Assembly (NCBI GenBank): GCA_027604705.1
Contig: JADHYV010000003.1
Location: 806,001-870,000, forward strand
DNA: 64,000 bases
Origin: Allomyces arbusculus
Lineage: Eukaryota > Blastocladiomycota > Blastocladiomycetes > Blastocladiales > Blastocladiaceae
Direction: 5' to 3'
The position numbers and the translations under genes were made by a program. This document shows positions 23,364 through 34,234 of this stretch, piece after piece (within the stretch, counting starts at the first letter, position 1; each line of letters begins with the position of its first letter). A model generated the notes under the pieces. The model had not been told where the DNA came from. It saw only the letters and a program-made list of their open reading frames with translations, and made no database searches.

Positions 23364-24241
23364 CGGGTTTCTTTTGATCTGTCAGTGTCAAGAAATCGAA
23401 TGTCAAGGAGCTCGCGATCGTTTCCGATCCCTTGTCGAAGCGGCTGGTGCATATGTCTTCCCATCGCGTGGTGTCCTGTGGCGGCCCTGAAATGACACGC
23501 GTGTTGGAGCGCGATCTTGGCATGGGCGACGCGGGAAAAGTTGATGCGACGCGTAAGAAGCGTCTGAACGCGTCCTGGCCACTTCTTATCGTCAAAGAAT
23601 CTCGCAACCGCCCCATGAAGTTGACGCAAGGTGGAGATCCCCGCAGAGCAGCGGTCAGCTTACCCCATGATGCAGCACGTCGCGCTCCACCTGGCGACTG
23701 GATAAGTACATGGTTCATGGTGGATAAGATGTCCCGCTGCGCACCGCTGCGGGATTTGACTCAGCAAGGCTGCGAGAACAGGCTGACGATGAATGAGCGC
23801 AAGGCACAAAGCTGCGACGAGGTTGTGTGAGGATGCGAGCTGGGGCCCATTGATGCCACAAATGGTGTCATGGCTCGAGCTGCGGATCTCTTGCGTAAGG
23901 GAGGCGCTGGCACGCACATGGCGTTTGATGGTGGTGTGGGGAGTAATGTGGGGGTTGGTCCTTGGTTGCTTTGTCAGGCTGCGCCACCATCGTCCTTTGC
24001 GGCGTGTCCCCTGTTCCACGTGGATGCAAATGTTGGTGAGCGGCAGAGGCACCTCGTCGGGGGTCCCCTGTTGTCGCATGCGCGAATTAGTTTTGCGTGC
24101 GAGTGGCGAGTACGCCGTCGTGAACGCGTCGTGATCGCGACCAAGACACCGCGACTATAAATACCATGGTCTTGCGCACACCATCTCCTCTCCATCAGCC
24201 CCAACGCACGCGCGATCCAGCGACAACAATCTCAAGACGCC
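23364..24241. other. Intergenic region upstream of the second aldo-keto reductase
   Basis: About 880 bp without a convincing gene. Short frames exist but have no conserved features. The right end carries the TATA box of the reductase. Confidence 0.55.
24156..24163 (+). promoter_or_regulatory. TATA box of aldo-keto reductase copy 2
   Basis: TATAAATA lies 86 bases before the ATG at 24242. Copy 1 has no such element in the equivalent place, which suggests the two copies may be expressed differently. Confidence 0.6.
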
Positions 24242-25262
24242 ATGACCACCAACACTGCGACCGTAACCCTCCGCAACGGCAGTGTCGTTCCGGTGATTGC
24301 TTTCGGTTCGGGGACCAAGTGGTACGCGACCAAGCAGGAGGCCAAGGAGGCGGCTGATGGTGACGGTCCTGTCGTGAGTCGCGAGGTCGTGGAATCGATC
24401 AAACGTGCTCTGCACGCTGGTATCCGGCACCTCGACACGGCTGAGATGTACGACACTGAGGACGAGGTACGTAACAACGACTCATTGCCCGTCCTTTTTT
24501 CATCTCGGCAGATGGAAACTGATCCACGCCTGTGTTTCGTAAATTCAGATTGGCGTCGCCATCCAGGAATTTCTCGCCGAGTCGGGTCTCGAGCGCTCGG
24601 ACCTCTACATCACGTCCAAGATCTTCACGGGCGCGACCGACGTGCGCGGCACGCTCACGCGCGCGCTTGCGCGTCTGCAGCTCGAGTACCTCGACCAGTA
24701 CCTGCTGCACACGCCGTTCATCGAGGACATCCCCGATAACACCAAGACACTCGGCGAAATTTGGGCCGAAATCGAGGCCGTGAACCGCGACGGGCTCGTC
24801 CGCGACATTGGCGTCTCCAACTTTGGTATTCCGCACCTCGAGGCGTTGCGCGAGGAAGCAACAATTTTCCCGCTCGTCAACCAGATCGAGTTCCATCCGC
24901 TCCTCCAGCAGCGCGAGCTCGCCGAGTACGCCAAGGAGCATGGCGTGACGTTGGCGTCGTATGCGCCGCTCACGCCGCTGACGGTGCCAGCCGATAAGGT
25001 TGATGCTGCGATCTTAGACGCGCTCAAAGAGGCGCTCGATGCGGCCGCGGACCGCACGGGCAAGACGCGCGCCCAGGTGCTGCTGCGCTGGAACCTGCAA
25101 AAGGGTCGCGTTGTCGTGTCGACGACGGGTAACGCGGACCGGCTTGCTGCGTTCGTGAATGTGCAGGAGTTTGAGTTGACTGAGGACGAGGTGCAGGCGA
25201 TTGATGCGGCAGGCGCGACCGCGTCGTTCCGCAAGTTTTGGGACGACAAGAAGTTTGATTGA
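24242..25262 (+). CDS. Aldo-keto reductase, copy 2
   Basis: Two exons, 24242-24466 and 24549-25262 (82-nt intron, phase 0, same site as copy 1); 312 residues. Catalytic residues are retained: Asp and Tyr in DTAEMYDTEDE, Lys in YITSKIF, His in LLHTPF, then GVSNFG and NQIEFHP. It differs from copy 1 by a short insertion rich in Glu, Ala, Asp and Gly near residue 35, and by a few extra residues near DALKEALDAAA. The two proteins are very similar throughout, so duplication is fairly recent or the copies have been homogenised. Substrate unknown. Confidence 0.93.
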
Positions 25263-26249
25263 GGAGCTTCATTTATATTTTCAGACCGGGAAGTTGGCGT
25301 TGGCGATGCTTTATTTTCATCAAATATGAAGTGGAGTTAAGGATCGCTCATGCGAAACACGCCTTGGCAGCTTGACCGCGGTTTCTGCAGTCTTATCTTA
25401 TGTAACTGGGTGGAGAGGGAAGATACGAGCGATGGCAAAGCCTTCGCAAATAATCCATCCCCCAGAGGGTGTTTTGTTCCATTTAGACAGAGCTGACATG
25501 TGCTCAGCTCTATCCATCCCGGCGCCTTGCGGTTGGCTGTATTTGAGGCATCAAAGAGAGAGAGAGAGTTGTGAATAAATTCATTGCCAAATTTTGATTT
25601 GGGTAAGTCGAAACTCGGCTCTTGTTAGTTATCACAGCGTTGCTCAAGCGTTGCACATTTCCTCTCCACGTCGCGGATGTCTCTTCGACCTTCAGCGTCA
25701 TAATTATTCCATCGCATCATTACAGCAAGTCTCCCAGCAGCATTCAAGGCGTATACCAACAATTCCAACCCCTCATCAACTGTCGTACGGGACGGCCCAG
25801 CTGGTCAACAAGGATCTGGCGAGTGCCCTGGTCGTGAGCAGCGTTAATTTGCTGCGAGCTTGGGAACGTCACTGCCGTGCCGGCTCCCCTGGGACCGATC
25901 TGTCCGATGGGGCCTGACCGACATGAACTTTTGTTGTTCTTTTTGGCCCGTCACCTTGTTTGAATCGGCGGGCACTACACAGATTTCATCGTGATGTATC
26001 GGCGGGCACTATACAGATTTGATCACGACCTTGCCCGTTCGTGTCGCCCATGTCAACTCTGCGTCAGTGCTGCCATGCTGTCGACTTTAGAAGCAGGGTG
26101 TAGGGGAGAAGAGTATGAAAAAAAAAAAAAAAAAAAGCGTCTTCGGTTGCAACGCTCACATTTCAGCCAACTTCGTCATTTCCATCAGTATATCATATTC
26201 TTCGCGAAAGAGTTCCAGTCGAGTTTACCTCCATTCCTGCTCTGCGCGC
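25263..26249. other. Convergent intergenic region
   Basis: About 990 bp between the reductase stop (+) and the stop of the membrane-protein gene (-). It is AT-rich and contains a short GA repeat near 25556-25569, a 23-bp direct repeat and a 19-base A run at 26118-26136. No gene was recognised. Confidence 0.6.
25964..26020. repeat. 23-bp direct repeat, 34-bp period
   Basis: Two copies of a 23-bp sequence beginning atcggcgggcact, at 25964-25986 and 25998-26020, differ at one base. This is a small local duplication in a 3' flanking region. Confidence 0.8.
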
Positions 26250-28211
26250 TTATTTCTTCCCGTTCCCTTCAGTCTCCCCCTCGCCATCGATCCCGCGCGG
26301 CATATAATACCCCTGCGCACCCGGCATCCCCATCTGCGGCTGTTGTTGTGGCGGATAACCTGCGCCACCCTGTGGCGGCGGGTACGCCGGGTACGCGTTC
26401 CCTTGCGGCGGAGGGTACGGGTAGGCGGCGCCATACCCGGGCGGCGGCGATTGTGGCGACGGCGTGAGAACAAACGGTCCCGTCGCGCCAACGGGCGACG
26501 ACGAGTAAATGGGCGAGGCCATGCCGGGAATCGGCATCGTGGGCGCGGGAGGCGCCGTCGGGTACTGCATTGGCTGCTGGTATGGCGACGGCGGCTGCTG
26601 CTGCGGATAGGGCGAGGGGTAGGACGAGCCAGCAGGAGGGTACGCGGAAGGGCCGGCCGGCGGGTAGGTGGGACCAGCAGGCGCCGGGTACGATGGGCCA
26701 GCGGGGTAGGAGGGGCCAGCTGGAGCCGGGTACGGTGCCGGTGCTTGGTAGGCGGGGTTGGGCGACGGCAATGGATGCGGCGCAAACTGCTCCCCCGTCG
26801 GGTACGGCGGAACCGGGTCGTTATCGATGTTGACGGCCGTCTGCTTGTTCGGTTGAGATGGTGCCGGTTGCGGCGTCGGTGCGGCGGGTACGACCTGCGT
26901 CACGTACTGCGTCTGCCGACGACGCGCGGCGACGCACGCCCACACGATGCACAGTAGGAGCATGATCACGGCACCGCCGGCGCTGAGGAAGGCGATGCCG
27001 AACGTGCGCTTTTGTTCCTATCGAGGCAAAGTAATCGGGTGAGTACGGTCAGGATCAAGAGATCGATCCATCGCTGCGGCTGGCGATTCCGTACCACCGA
27101 CATGCCAAAGTTGTACGATCCGGTCGTGACCGACGAGACGTAAATGATGGGGTCGCGCGAGTTGCGCACTTGGATCCGCACGCGCGACGGCACCGACGAC
27201 GAGTACTTGCCCAAATTGTTGCGCGGAATCGGGTTGCTCAGGTCGTACGTGTAGGTCTCGTAATAGCAGCCGCGCGACATGTCGCTGTGAAACGTGGGGG
27301 TGGAGAAGTGAGCGGAGGATGCCGACTCCGCGACATAAGTGACAAAAAACATACACAATCCCGGCGTCATCGGTGATAAAGCACGCCGATTGGAGGTAGA
27401 GCGTGAACGTGCAAATTTGCGAGACCGAGTTCCAGGTCCCACCGCGCGACGGGCATTCTGAAAAATATTGACCGAGGCGTCAGTGTTGCCGCCGCGGCGG
27501 AAGGTGGAGGAACGTTGCAGCACACACCTGCGCTACAAAGCGGCTTGTTTTGGCACGTCTGCTGCGCCGATGACGTCGACTGTGTGCATGCGCCTGTGCG
27601 GCAGCCGAGCGAGCTCACGGTCGCAGTGCGCGTCAACGTGTACGGAAGCGAGCTCGAAGGGAACGAGAACGAGCCGGCTGGACCCACGACCGTCACGTTG
27701 ACGTACGTGGCGGCATTGATGGTTGTTTCGTACCGCAGGATCGGTTGAATGTGAGATACGCCCGGCTCTTGAGCCATAAAGTAGTTTTCCTCCTGTCAAG
27801 CGGAGGTACCGTCAGTGATCAACGTGCGTGAACACGGCGCCTCTACCACAAATCGTACCGAGCCCCCGCTCGTGGTCCGCAGCAGCGACGAGGTGACGGG
27901 GCCCGACACGGTGCCCGTCACGACTTGCCAATTGAACGGCGCAGCAAAGGTGGTCGCGTTGACGCTCTGCCACGACGTGAGCATCGACTGATACTGGAGA
28001 ATCGCATTTTCGCGTTCCGGGTTGGTTGATGCGCTCAAAAAGACGCCGCCGATGACCATGAGCGCCGGGCCCAGGCAAAAAATGCAAACGATTGCGCCAA
28101 TAACCGCCTTGGTCAGCTCCTAGCGACGAAAATGATCAGGACACGCGTCTTCACAAGCTGGGCCGACAATCCAGGCCGACGAACTTTTAGAAAGCCGAAT
28201 ATCCCGCACAT
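26250..28211 (-). CDS. Two-TM membrane protein with Cys-rich ectodomain and Pro/Tyr-rich tail
   Basis: Six exons fit in phase: 28211-28185, 28119-27859, 27792-27528, 27457-27355, 27284-27095 and 27017-26250, with introns of 64-77 nt; 537 residues. The tiny first exon (MCGIFGFLK) is the least certain; an alternative donor at 28209 would extend the protein upstream but finds no ATG. TM1 is near residues 14-35 (VIGAIVCIFCLGPALMVIGG). An ectodomain of about 240 residues follows, with paired Cys (CSAECPS, QSACF, RGCYYETYTYD). TM2 (GGAVIMLLLCIVWACV) precedes a ~220-residue cytosolic tail of Pro/Tyr/Gly/Gln with repeated YPPPQG and PAGPSYP units and one PPGY that fits PPxY. Such tails often bind WW or SH3 domains. 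No family was recognised. Confidence 0.75.
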
Positions 28212-28801
28212 CTTGCCGCTCGTCGGGGTCGGAAATGGGGCCGCACGGCTTGATCAAGCGCCGGGGCGAAAAGGACAGAATGCTGGGAAAGTCTTGGGGC
28301 TGGCGACTGGAAAGGAGCCGAGCCGGATTGTTGCGTCGCGGGAGACCTTTCGTCGAGCGGAACCAGGAAGTCGTCACACAAAACGGGAGGAACAAGCTCG
28401 TCTATTGTCTTGTCGAGGCAGCCGGCCGAAAGTGCGGGAACGGAACGGGGGTGGCGGGAAGAGGTCGTGTTGCAGCTGGCAATTGCTGGGAGCCGCGGCG
28501 ATCTGGTTGCGCAGAGTTGGTGCGCCTGGCCAAAGACGTCGAGAGCGGTTGCGAGAAGCTCTTTGCAGCGTTCTTGTTCCTTTCTAGTCCCTGATCTGGC
28601 GGTAATTCACGACCGCATGGAGAGTGTCCAGCTTGCAGCAGTTGCAGCGTGTCAGCAGGGAGGAACGTGATAAATATTAATATATGAAGCGCGTCATGGG
28701 GCTGAGCATGTGGTAGTGACGTGGCCGTTACGGCTCTGTTCGCCAGGGACTCTCCAAGTGGTCGGCATTTGAGCACTGCCGTTTGCAACAGGGCCGCTGT
28801 C
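28212..28801. promoter_or_regulatory. Divergent intergenic region, membrane-protein gene and ZW10
   Basis: About 590 bp between two divergent starts. An AT-rich stretch (gataaatattaatatatg) near 28670-28687 lies about 115 bases before the ZW10 ATG and could be its core promoter. Long frames crossing the region in both directions look non-coding. Confidence 0.45.
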
Positions 28802-31308
28802 ATGTCGCCAACAAACGAATCCACAGCAAAGGGCAACGAGCTCCTTGTTCACGACAAGTCGCAACTGGCCGAATGGGCATCTCAGCATTATTCCGCGCGA
28901 CATCGTGCCGATAAGCTGCAATACGAGTCCGCCATCCTGACGTTGGACCATGTCGAGGCGACCCTGGCCCACCTTGCCAGCGAAAAGGCGACTCTGCTGG
29001 TGAGGTCGCAATGCTGCCGTTATCCCAACCCCTTTTGCCAGACCGCTGATGCGCACGAGGGTCGATCTGATAGAGAGAGTGCACAGCGCTACTGGACGAG
29101 CACGCTGCCGAGCTTGGACGCGAGGTTGCAGTTCTTGACCAGGTGGAGAGGGAAGCAGTCGAGCTCGTCGACAACGTTGATGCGAACAAGGAGCGCATGT
29201 TTGGCGACAATGTACTCGTCATTTGTGCTTTCGCTGCTTCTTGACTTGAGTGAATTTGACCCCTTTATGCCAGGGGCTCGCGCACCAGATCCGAGTAACG
29301 CTGAACGAGCGCGCCAGTCAAAAGCAGCGCGAGCTCGAAATCGACGGCGCACTCTACCGAATGAAGCGTGCGGAAAGGGCACGTCGTCGAACTGTTGCCC
29401 TTTTCAACCAAATCTTTTCGGTTTCTGACGAAACAATTGCTTTGATGTCTGTAGATTGCGCAACTTCTGGACCAGTGCACGACTCACACGCGCAACCACG
29501 CCTACCTCGACGCCGCGCTCGCCATGAAGGAGGCGCAGCGCAAGGCCGACCGTGGCGCCGCCAAATGGCCCGACTTGGTCCTGTACCGCAACGTGGCCAA
29601 ACACGTGGCCAATATGCGCGACAAGCTCGTTGTCGAGCTCGAGGCGCTCGCGCGGGCCCACGTCGCGCGATCCGATATTCACGTCCAGATTGCGTTCCAG
29701 CGCGACGAATCTCGCTGGTCGGACGTGCTCGAAGCGCTCGCAGTGCTGGAATCGTCCGTGCACACCATCACGGATCTGGTTCGAGTCGACGCTGTGCATC
29801 GCGCGCTCCGCGTCGAATACTTCCACGATGGCGGCGACGAGGAGGAGCCGAGAGGTGTCACGATTGAACTCCTGGACCAGCCGGCGGATATCGTTGCCAA
29901 TGTCGTCATGTACGCTGACGTGCTCGCGCGCGTCTTACCAGCGCCGAGCCGAGTCACGGCCGTGCAGCCGATTGTGCTGTCGCTGCTTGAAACGTACTCA
30001 AGCGACGTGCTTGCGGTGCAGCTCCCCACTCACCCGTCCGGTTTATCGGCATTTGACGAGCTTTTGCGCAACAGTGACGCCATAAAAACAGCCTTTATTG
30101 GCGCTGGTTTGGCCGCCGCGGTCCCGGACTCGCTGACCAACTTTGACACCAAGTCGCGGTACTTTGCCAAGAAACTCGGCGTCGTCCTGGGCGCAGTGCG
30201 CCATCTTGTTACCGCTAACGATTTGGACGAAGTTGTGGCGCCATTTACTTCCTCGGCCGAAACCCAGTCTCGGGTCCGTGCAGCACTCGACGCGATCGAG
30301 CCGGCATCTTCCCACATCTTGCTCACGACGCGGTCGGCGTTGCTCTCCACCGTTGACCCATTGCGGTTCCCGTCGTGCCTCATCTCACGCAAAGTTCAGC
30401 AGCTCGTCGCGTTCCTGGACGACCTGGTCGGTGAGCTCGCGGACGTCCCAGATCCGTCTTGGGCCCCGCTCCAGTACGCGCTCGTCGAGCGCAGTTTCGA
30501 CTTGTATCTCGTCTCCGCGGCCAATACGACGCCACGGCAGCACCCGCGTGCCGGCGTTGTTACACACAACGACGCCATGTTCTTGAGCGACTGGGTCGCC
30601 AAGCAGTGTCTTGTGGATGCGCATGCCAGGTCGCTCGCGCGGCACGTTGCAATCCTCGAAGACCACGCCAAGCAGGTGTTGTCGGCGCAGCTGTTTGCAC
30701 AGAAGAGCGACATGGTTGCGCTCATCAAGCCCGTGGAGGTGTGGTTTGCCGACTTGACAATGCACCGACAAGATATCGAGGCGCGGTTCCTGCAGGTGAG
30801 CCGCGTGCTGCGGCAGATTTCCGACGCGATCAAGGTTCATTTTCTCCCGTCATCTCGGCGCTCGCAGTCAATTTTCCTGACACTATTGCGACACACGTAG
30901 CCTGCCGTCCCCGCGCCGTTGCACCTGTACTTTGTCGGTGCACTCTACGACACGTGCCTGACGCACGTCCTCAACGAGATTTTCGTATGGGAGGACATTA
31001 CCGCCGACGAGAGCGAGGAGCTGTGCTCGCTGCTGCAAGGCCTGCTCGTGCCGGCGCACCTGTTTGCTGTGGCCGACGACCAGCAGATCGAGTGGGTGCC
31101 GCACTACCGCGTCTTCTACGACACGGTCGAGATGCTCAACCTGTCGTTCAAGGATATCATGGACCGGTTCCGCGCGCGGCGGTACGCGCAGTTCCGGCGC
31201 GGGCAGCTCATGCATTTGGTGCAGGCGCTCTTCCAGGATTCGGAGCTGCGGCGTGCCAATTTGGCTGAGATGATGGCGGGAGTCGAGCAGGGGTTGGTGC
31301 TCCCGTGA
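28802..31308 (+). CDS. ZW10: ZW10 homologue (RZZ/NRZ complex subunit)
   Basis: ZW10 serves in the ER-associated NRZ (Dsl1-type) tether for Golgi-derived vesicles and, in animals, in the kinetochore RZZ complex. Five exons: 28802-28999, 29074-29211, 29274-29393, 29455-30834 and 30901-31308, giving 747 residues (human ZW10 has 779). The N-terminus is predicted coiled coil. The C-terminal part matches the family best, with LYDTCLTHVLNEIFVWEDI, TADESEELCSLL and a final block ending LVQALFQDSELRRANLAEM. Exon joints near 29073 and 29393 are the least certain because the acceptor or donor is weak; the rest close cleanly. A gene closer to the ZW10 type than to yeast Dsl1 is in line with an early-diverging fungus. 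Confidence 0.88.
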
Positions 31309-31385
31309 GAGTTGAGCTCGAATCGCCAATCATGCGATTTTGTACCGGAATATATAGTGCTACCTACAAAAATCCACGGCGCCAA

Positions 31386-32177
31386 TCATGCCTCCCCGTC
31401 CGCCTTCTTTCCCGCTAGCGTCGCCGTCACGTTCCGCCCCGCATACTCTGGCGGCTTGATGACCTGCGCCGTGACGGGCTTCAAGTCATCAAGAATCTGC
31501 TGCATCATCGCGTCCTTGGCCGCCGGCGCCTTATTCCCAGCCCCCTTGTGCACGACCGTCAACTTGACGCGGTACCCCTTACTCAAAAACTCGCGCGCCT
31601 TAGCGACTTTGGTGTGCATATCGTGCACGGCGACGCTCGCACCGACCTGCACCTCCTTCTCGGTCTTATCGGGCGCAGCCACTTTTTTCTTGGCTGCCTT
31701 GACCTTATCGTACTGCGCTTTCCGCGAAATCAATTTCACGACGGGAATCGCCGCCTTAGTTTCCGGGTGCGGCCGCGTCGCGACTTGCACGAGGTCGTCG
31801 AGTTTACGGTCCAGCGTGGCGAGCAGGTCGTTGAAGGGCTGCAGGCCTTGGTCTTGCCCGGACGCGTCGACGTAGTAGACGTGGACGGTGGCGAGTTGGG
31901 CCGCGGTTGGTGGGGCAGCGCGGGAACGGTTGCGTGTTGCGGTTGTTGACCCGGGACGCAGGAACTCGGCGGCAATGGCGTCGTTCTTGAGCGGTCCCGA
32001 TGGCTTGGCGGGGGCCGCGTAGTGTCGCAGGGACGTGGTAGAAAGGACGGGAGCTGTGAACGGTCTTGCGACAGGTGCGATGGGCGGGCGCGGGAGATGT
32101 GCTGTATGGCCACAGCGAGCCAGTCGGGCCAGGGTGGGCTGGAGAGCCGAAAATCGTGCAGCAAGTCGTGTCGCCAT
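31386..32177 (-). CDS. Mitochondrial translation initiation factor IF-3
   Basis: One exon, 263 residues. IF-3 binds the small mitochondrial ribosomal subunit, keeps it apart from the large subunit and proofreads initiator selection. The start MATRLAARFSAL opens a basic, Ala/Arg/Ser-rich presequence of ~60 residues with no acidic residues, typical of matrix import. The core follows: NDAIAAEFLR, VHVYYVDASGQDQGL, a basic linker helix (ISRKAQYDKVKAAKKK), then KEVQVGASVAVHDMHTK and AKAREFLSKGYRVKLTVV, the C-terminal IF-3 domain. The frame is open upstream but the presequence supports this ATG. It is convergent with ZW10, with stops only 77 bp apart. Confidence 0.9.
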   Translation of the reverse strand: MATRLAARFSALQPTLARLARCGHTAHLPRPPIAPVARPFTAPVLSTTSLRHYAAPAKPSGPLKNDAIAAEFLRPGSTTATRNRSRAAPPTAAQLATVHVYYVDASGQDQGLQPFNDLLATLDRKLDDLVQVATRPHPETKAAIPVVKLISRKAQYDKVKAAKKKVAAPDKTEKEVQVGASVAVHDMHTKVAKAREFLSKGYRVKLTVVHKGAGNKAPAAKDAMMQQILDDLKPVTAQVIKPPEYAGRNVTATLAGKKADGEA

Positions 32178-33028
32178 TGATGAAGCTGAAGGAAGGGCTG
32201 GATCGTTTCGCGGACGGCGGGTCAAAGAATTGACTGCAAACAGGAGCAACAATCGGGGAGGGTTGGCGATGTTGTCGTGATCAACGGTCGATGTGGTGGC
32301 GGCCTGCATTCGCGGTGATCGGCACGTGACCGCGTGCTTTCCTGCGTTTCTTTGGTCCAGCCTGCCAACATGACTTTTTGCCATCGCACAATTTGTTGGG
32401 GCAGCAACATTGAGATAAGTTGGCGTTAGGTCCGGCCCAAGATGAACTGTGGCACTGTCATGAGTGACTTGACATGCAAGCACACTGGTCAATCCCAGTT
32501 ACTTTGCTTGGGAGCATGCCATCCACAACACGACATTGGTATATTCCTGCCACTGAGAGTGCCAGACCATCACGCCAAGCGGAAAAGTAGCCATTGCCAA
32601 GAGCGCTTTCCATAGATATACTTGACCCAGCAGGTGAGAGTAGAAGTATTAGCGACCACAAAGTGTGCGCTGCTTGTTTTGAACGACTGCTGTTGGCAAT
32701 GTTCATATGTTCCAGAACGATAATATTTCAATCTCTCCAAAGCGTCCAGTTAATGGGCGTGACGAGGGCAATACTTGATGCTCAGTTGACAGAAGGTAAA
32801 CAATTAAGTGCAGTTGCGCTTTCATTGGGTCATACGGATGCGAAGAAACGTGAGGAGAACTTGGGGAGTGGTATGGTTGATGTAAAATACCAGCAAGATG
32901 CCGCATCACGACCAACTGCTTGTCAACAGCGCAAACTCGACGATGTGATGCTCAACATCATGAGCGATTCATGACGTGGAATCGATTTATAAAGCGGTTT
33001 TGTTCACAATGGTTTTGGCACACTAACC
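32178..33028. other. Intergenic region, IF-3 promoter side
   Basis: About 850 bp, AT-rich, between the IF-3 start and the end of the MYND-finger gene. A 126-codon frame on the plus strand at 32594 has no family signal. Nothing else was recognised. Confidence 0.5.
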
Positions 33029-34234
33029 TCATGCTGATGCCCCAACTACGCCAACTGTCCGCATAGGCGACGGTGCGGCCTGCATCGCACCCGCGTTTAG
33101 CGTGGAGGCGGAAGTGGGGACGTGAGCGGGTGCGGGAGCGGCAACAGGTGCAGGACGACACCAGTGCATGTGCCCTTGCTTCCACGCAGCAATCTGGCAC
33201 TCGCGTGAGCAATACCACGTTCACTTGCACCGACTGCACCGTGAAAATGGCTTCTCCAACGACTCGATCGTATTGCAAGACAAGTGTGCACAGTACCGCG
33301 CGCCCGAGTCTGCAAGTACTTTGGTCGAATGCGACATCAGAGTGATCGCGCTCTGCCATGTCGTGTTGGGCAAACTGCGCATGGTCAGGAGCCACTCGGC
33401 CAGATTGAAAGCGGTCGTCGAATCGCCAAGCGGACGGCGCAGGAAGACGCGAACCGCTGGGTGAGCGGCCAGCGTGGCCAGGATTCGCACGACAAGACCC
33501 AGGATTGTGTCGGTAACTTGCCCTTGATTTGGAACACCAGGAACAGAGGGCGTCGGGTACGCCATCTCGCGAATGATATGATTGGTATCCCTCCTTCTTG
33601 GCATGACTTGAGACTTGGGTTTCGATATTATTCTTGTCGACGGTGTGTTACTCTAGTATCTCGGGAACAAAGAAAGTGTTGGTTATCTGTTGAGTCATAG
33701 CAAACATCGAAAGTTATGGAAGCCTACGTTGCCTGATGACTTGGTCCCATCCACGTTCTCTGTGATCGATTCCGTTACGCCGCGTCGCTGAATTGCTAGA
33801 ATGCATAGATTCAGAGCACTCACGCAAATCGTCACGAGTCCACTCTTTGCACAGGCAATCTTGGCTTCGTCCGCCACCGCACCAGCGTCAGTGGTGGGAT
33901 TGTTGGTGTCCAGACGCGTCAAATTGTCCAAGATTTGGAACGCATTCAGCGCTATCAACAGTTCCAATGGCGGCAGATCTGCGTCGTTTCCACAAAGCAG
34001 CTTGTCGGTCCTGCTGGCCAGATCGTTCAACCGCGGAAGACTGACATGGTCGCGAATCATATGCATACAGGTCACTTGGCGAGACTTGGTGAGTACGGCC
34101 AACACTTGCAGGTTGGCCAGCAGCGGGATCAGCGAGAGCACTTGAATTTTTTCGGGCGAGTACTGAGCAATGGGATGCACAGTTCGGCTTGCTGTATTCG
34201 CCTGCAGGTTGCGGTCGTGGTTTCGACGGGGCAT
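33029..34234 (-). pseudogene. Mub1/SamB-like MYND-finger gene with in-frame TGA
   Basis: Likely exons are 34234-33824 and 33652-33029, joined in phase 0 across an unusually long 171-nt gap, so a further small exon or a defect may lie there. The N-terminal part is helical and armadillo-like. The second exon has NLAEWLLTMRSLP, then a C-terminal MYND zinc finger: CAHLSC, CSRCK, WYCSRECQIAAW and GHMHWC. All Cys/His ligands are present, and the HxHWC ending resembles Mub1/SamB, the partner of the Ubr2 ubiquitin ligase. An in-frame TGA at 33221-33223 splits the finger just after CSRCK; the related sequence I recall has Arg there, so CGA to TGA is a simple transition. The frame stays open for 63 more codons to a stop at 33029. 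The TATA box and ATG are intact. Young pseudogene, sequence error or recoding are all possible. Confidence 0.65.

Noticed and set aside
26115-26957. 280-codon plus-strand Arg/Gly-rich frame
   Set aside because: Antisense of the Pro/Tyr-rich tail of the membrane protein on the other strand; no independent signal.
28402-28836. 145-codon minus-strand frame upstream of the two-TM gene
   Set aside because: Considered as a 5' extension, but no in-phase splice to the TM1 exon was found and it overlaps the ZW10 start region.
33221-33223. Selenocysteine reading of the in-frame TGA
   Set aside because: The position is normally Arg in this finger type, not a redox Cys, and no SECIS-like hairpin was seen. 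A point change or error is simpler.
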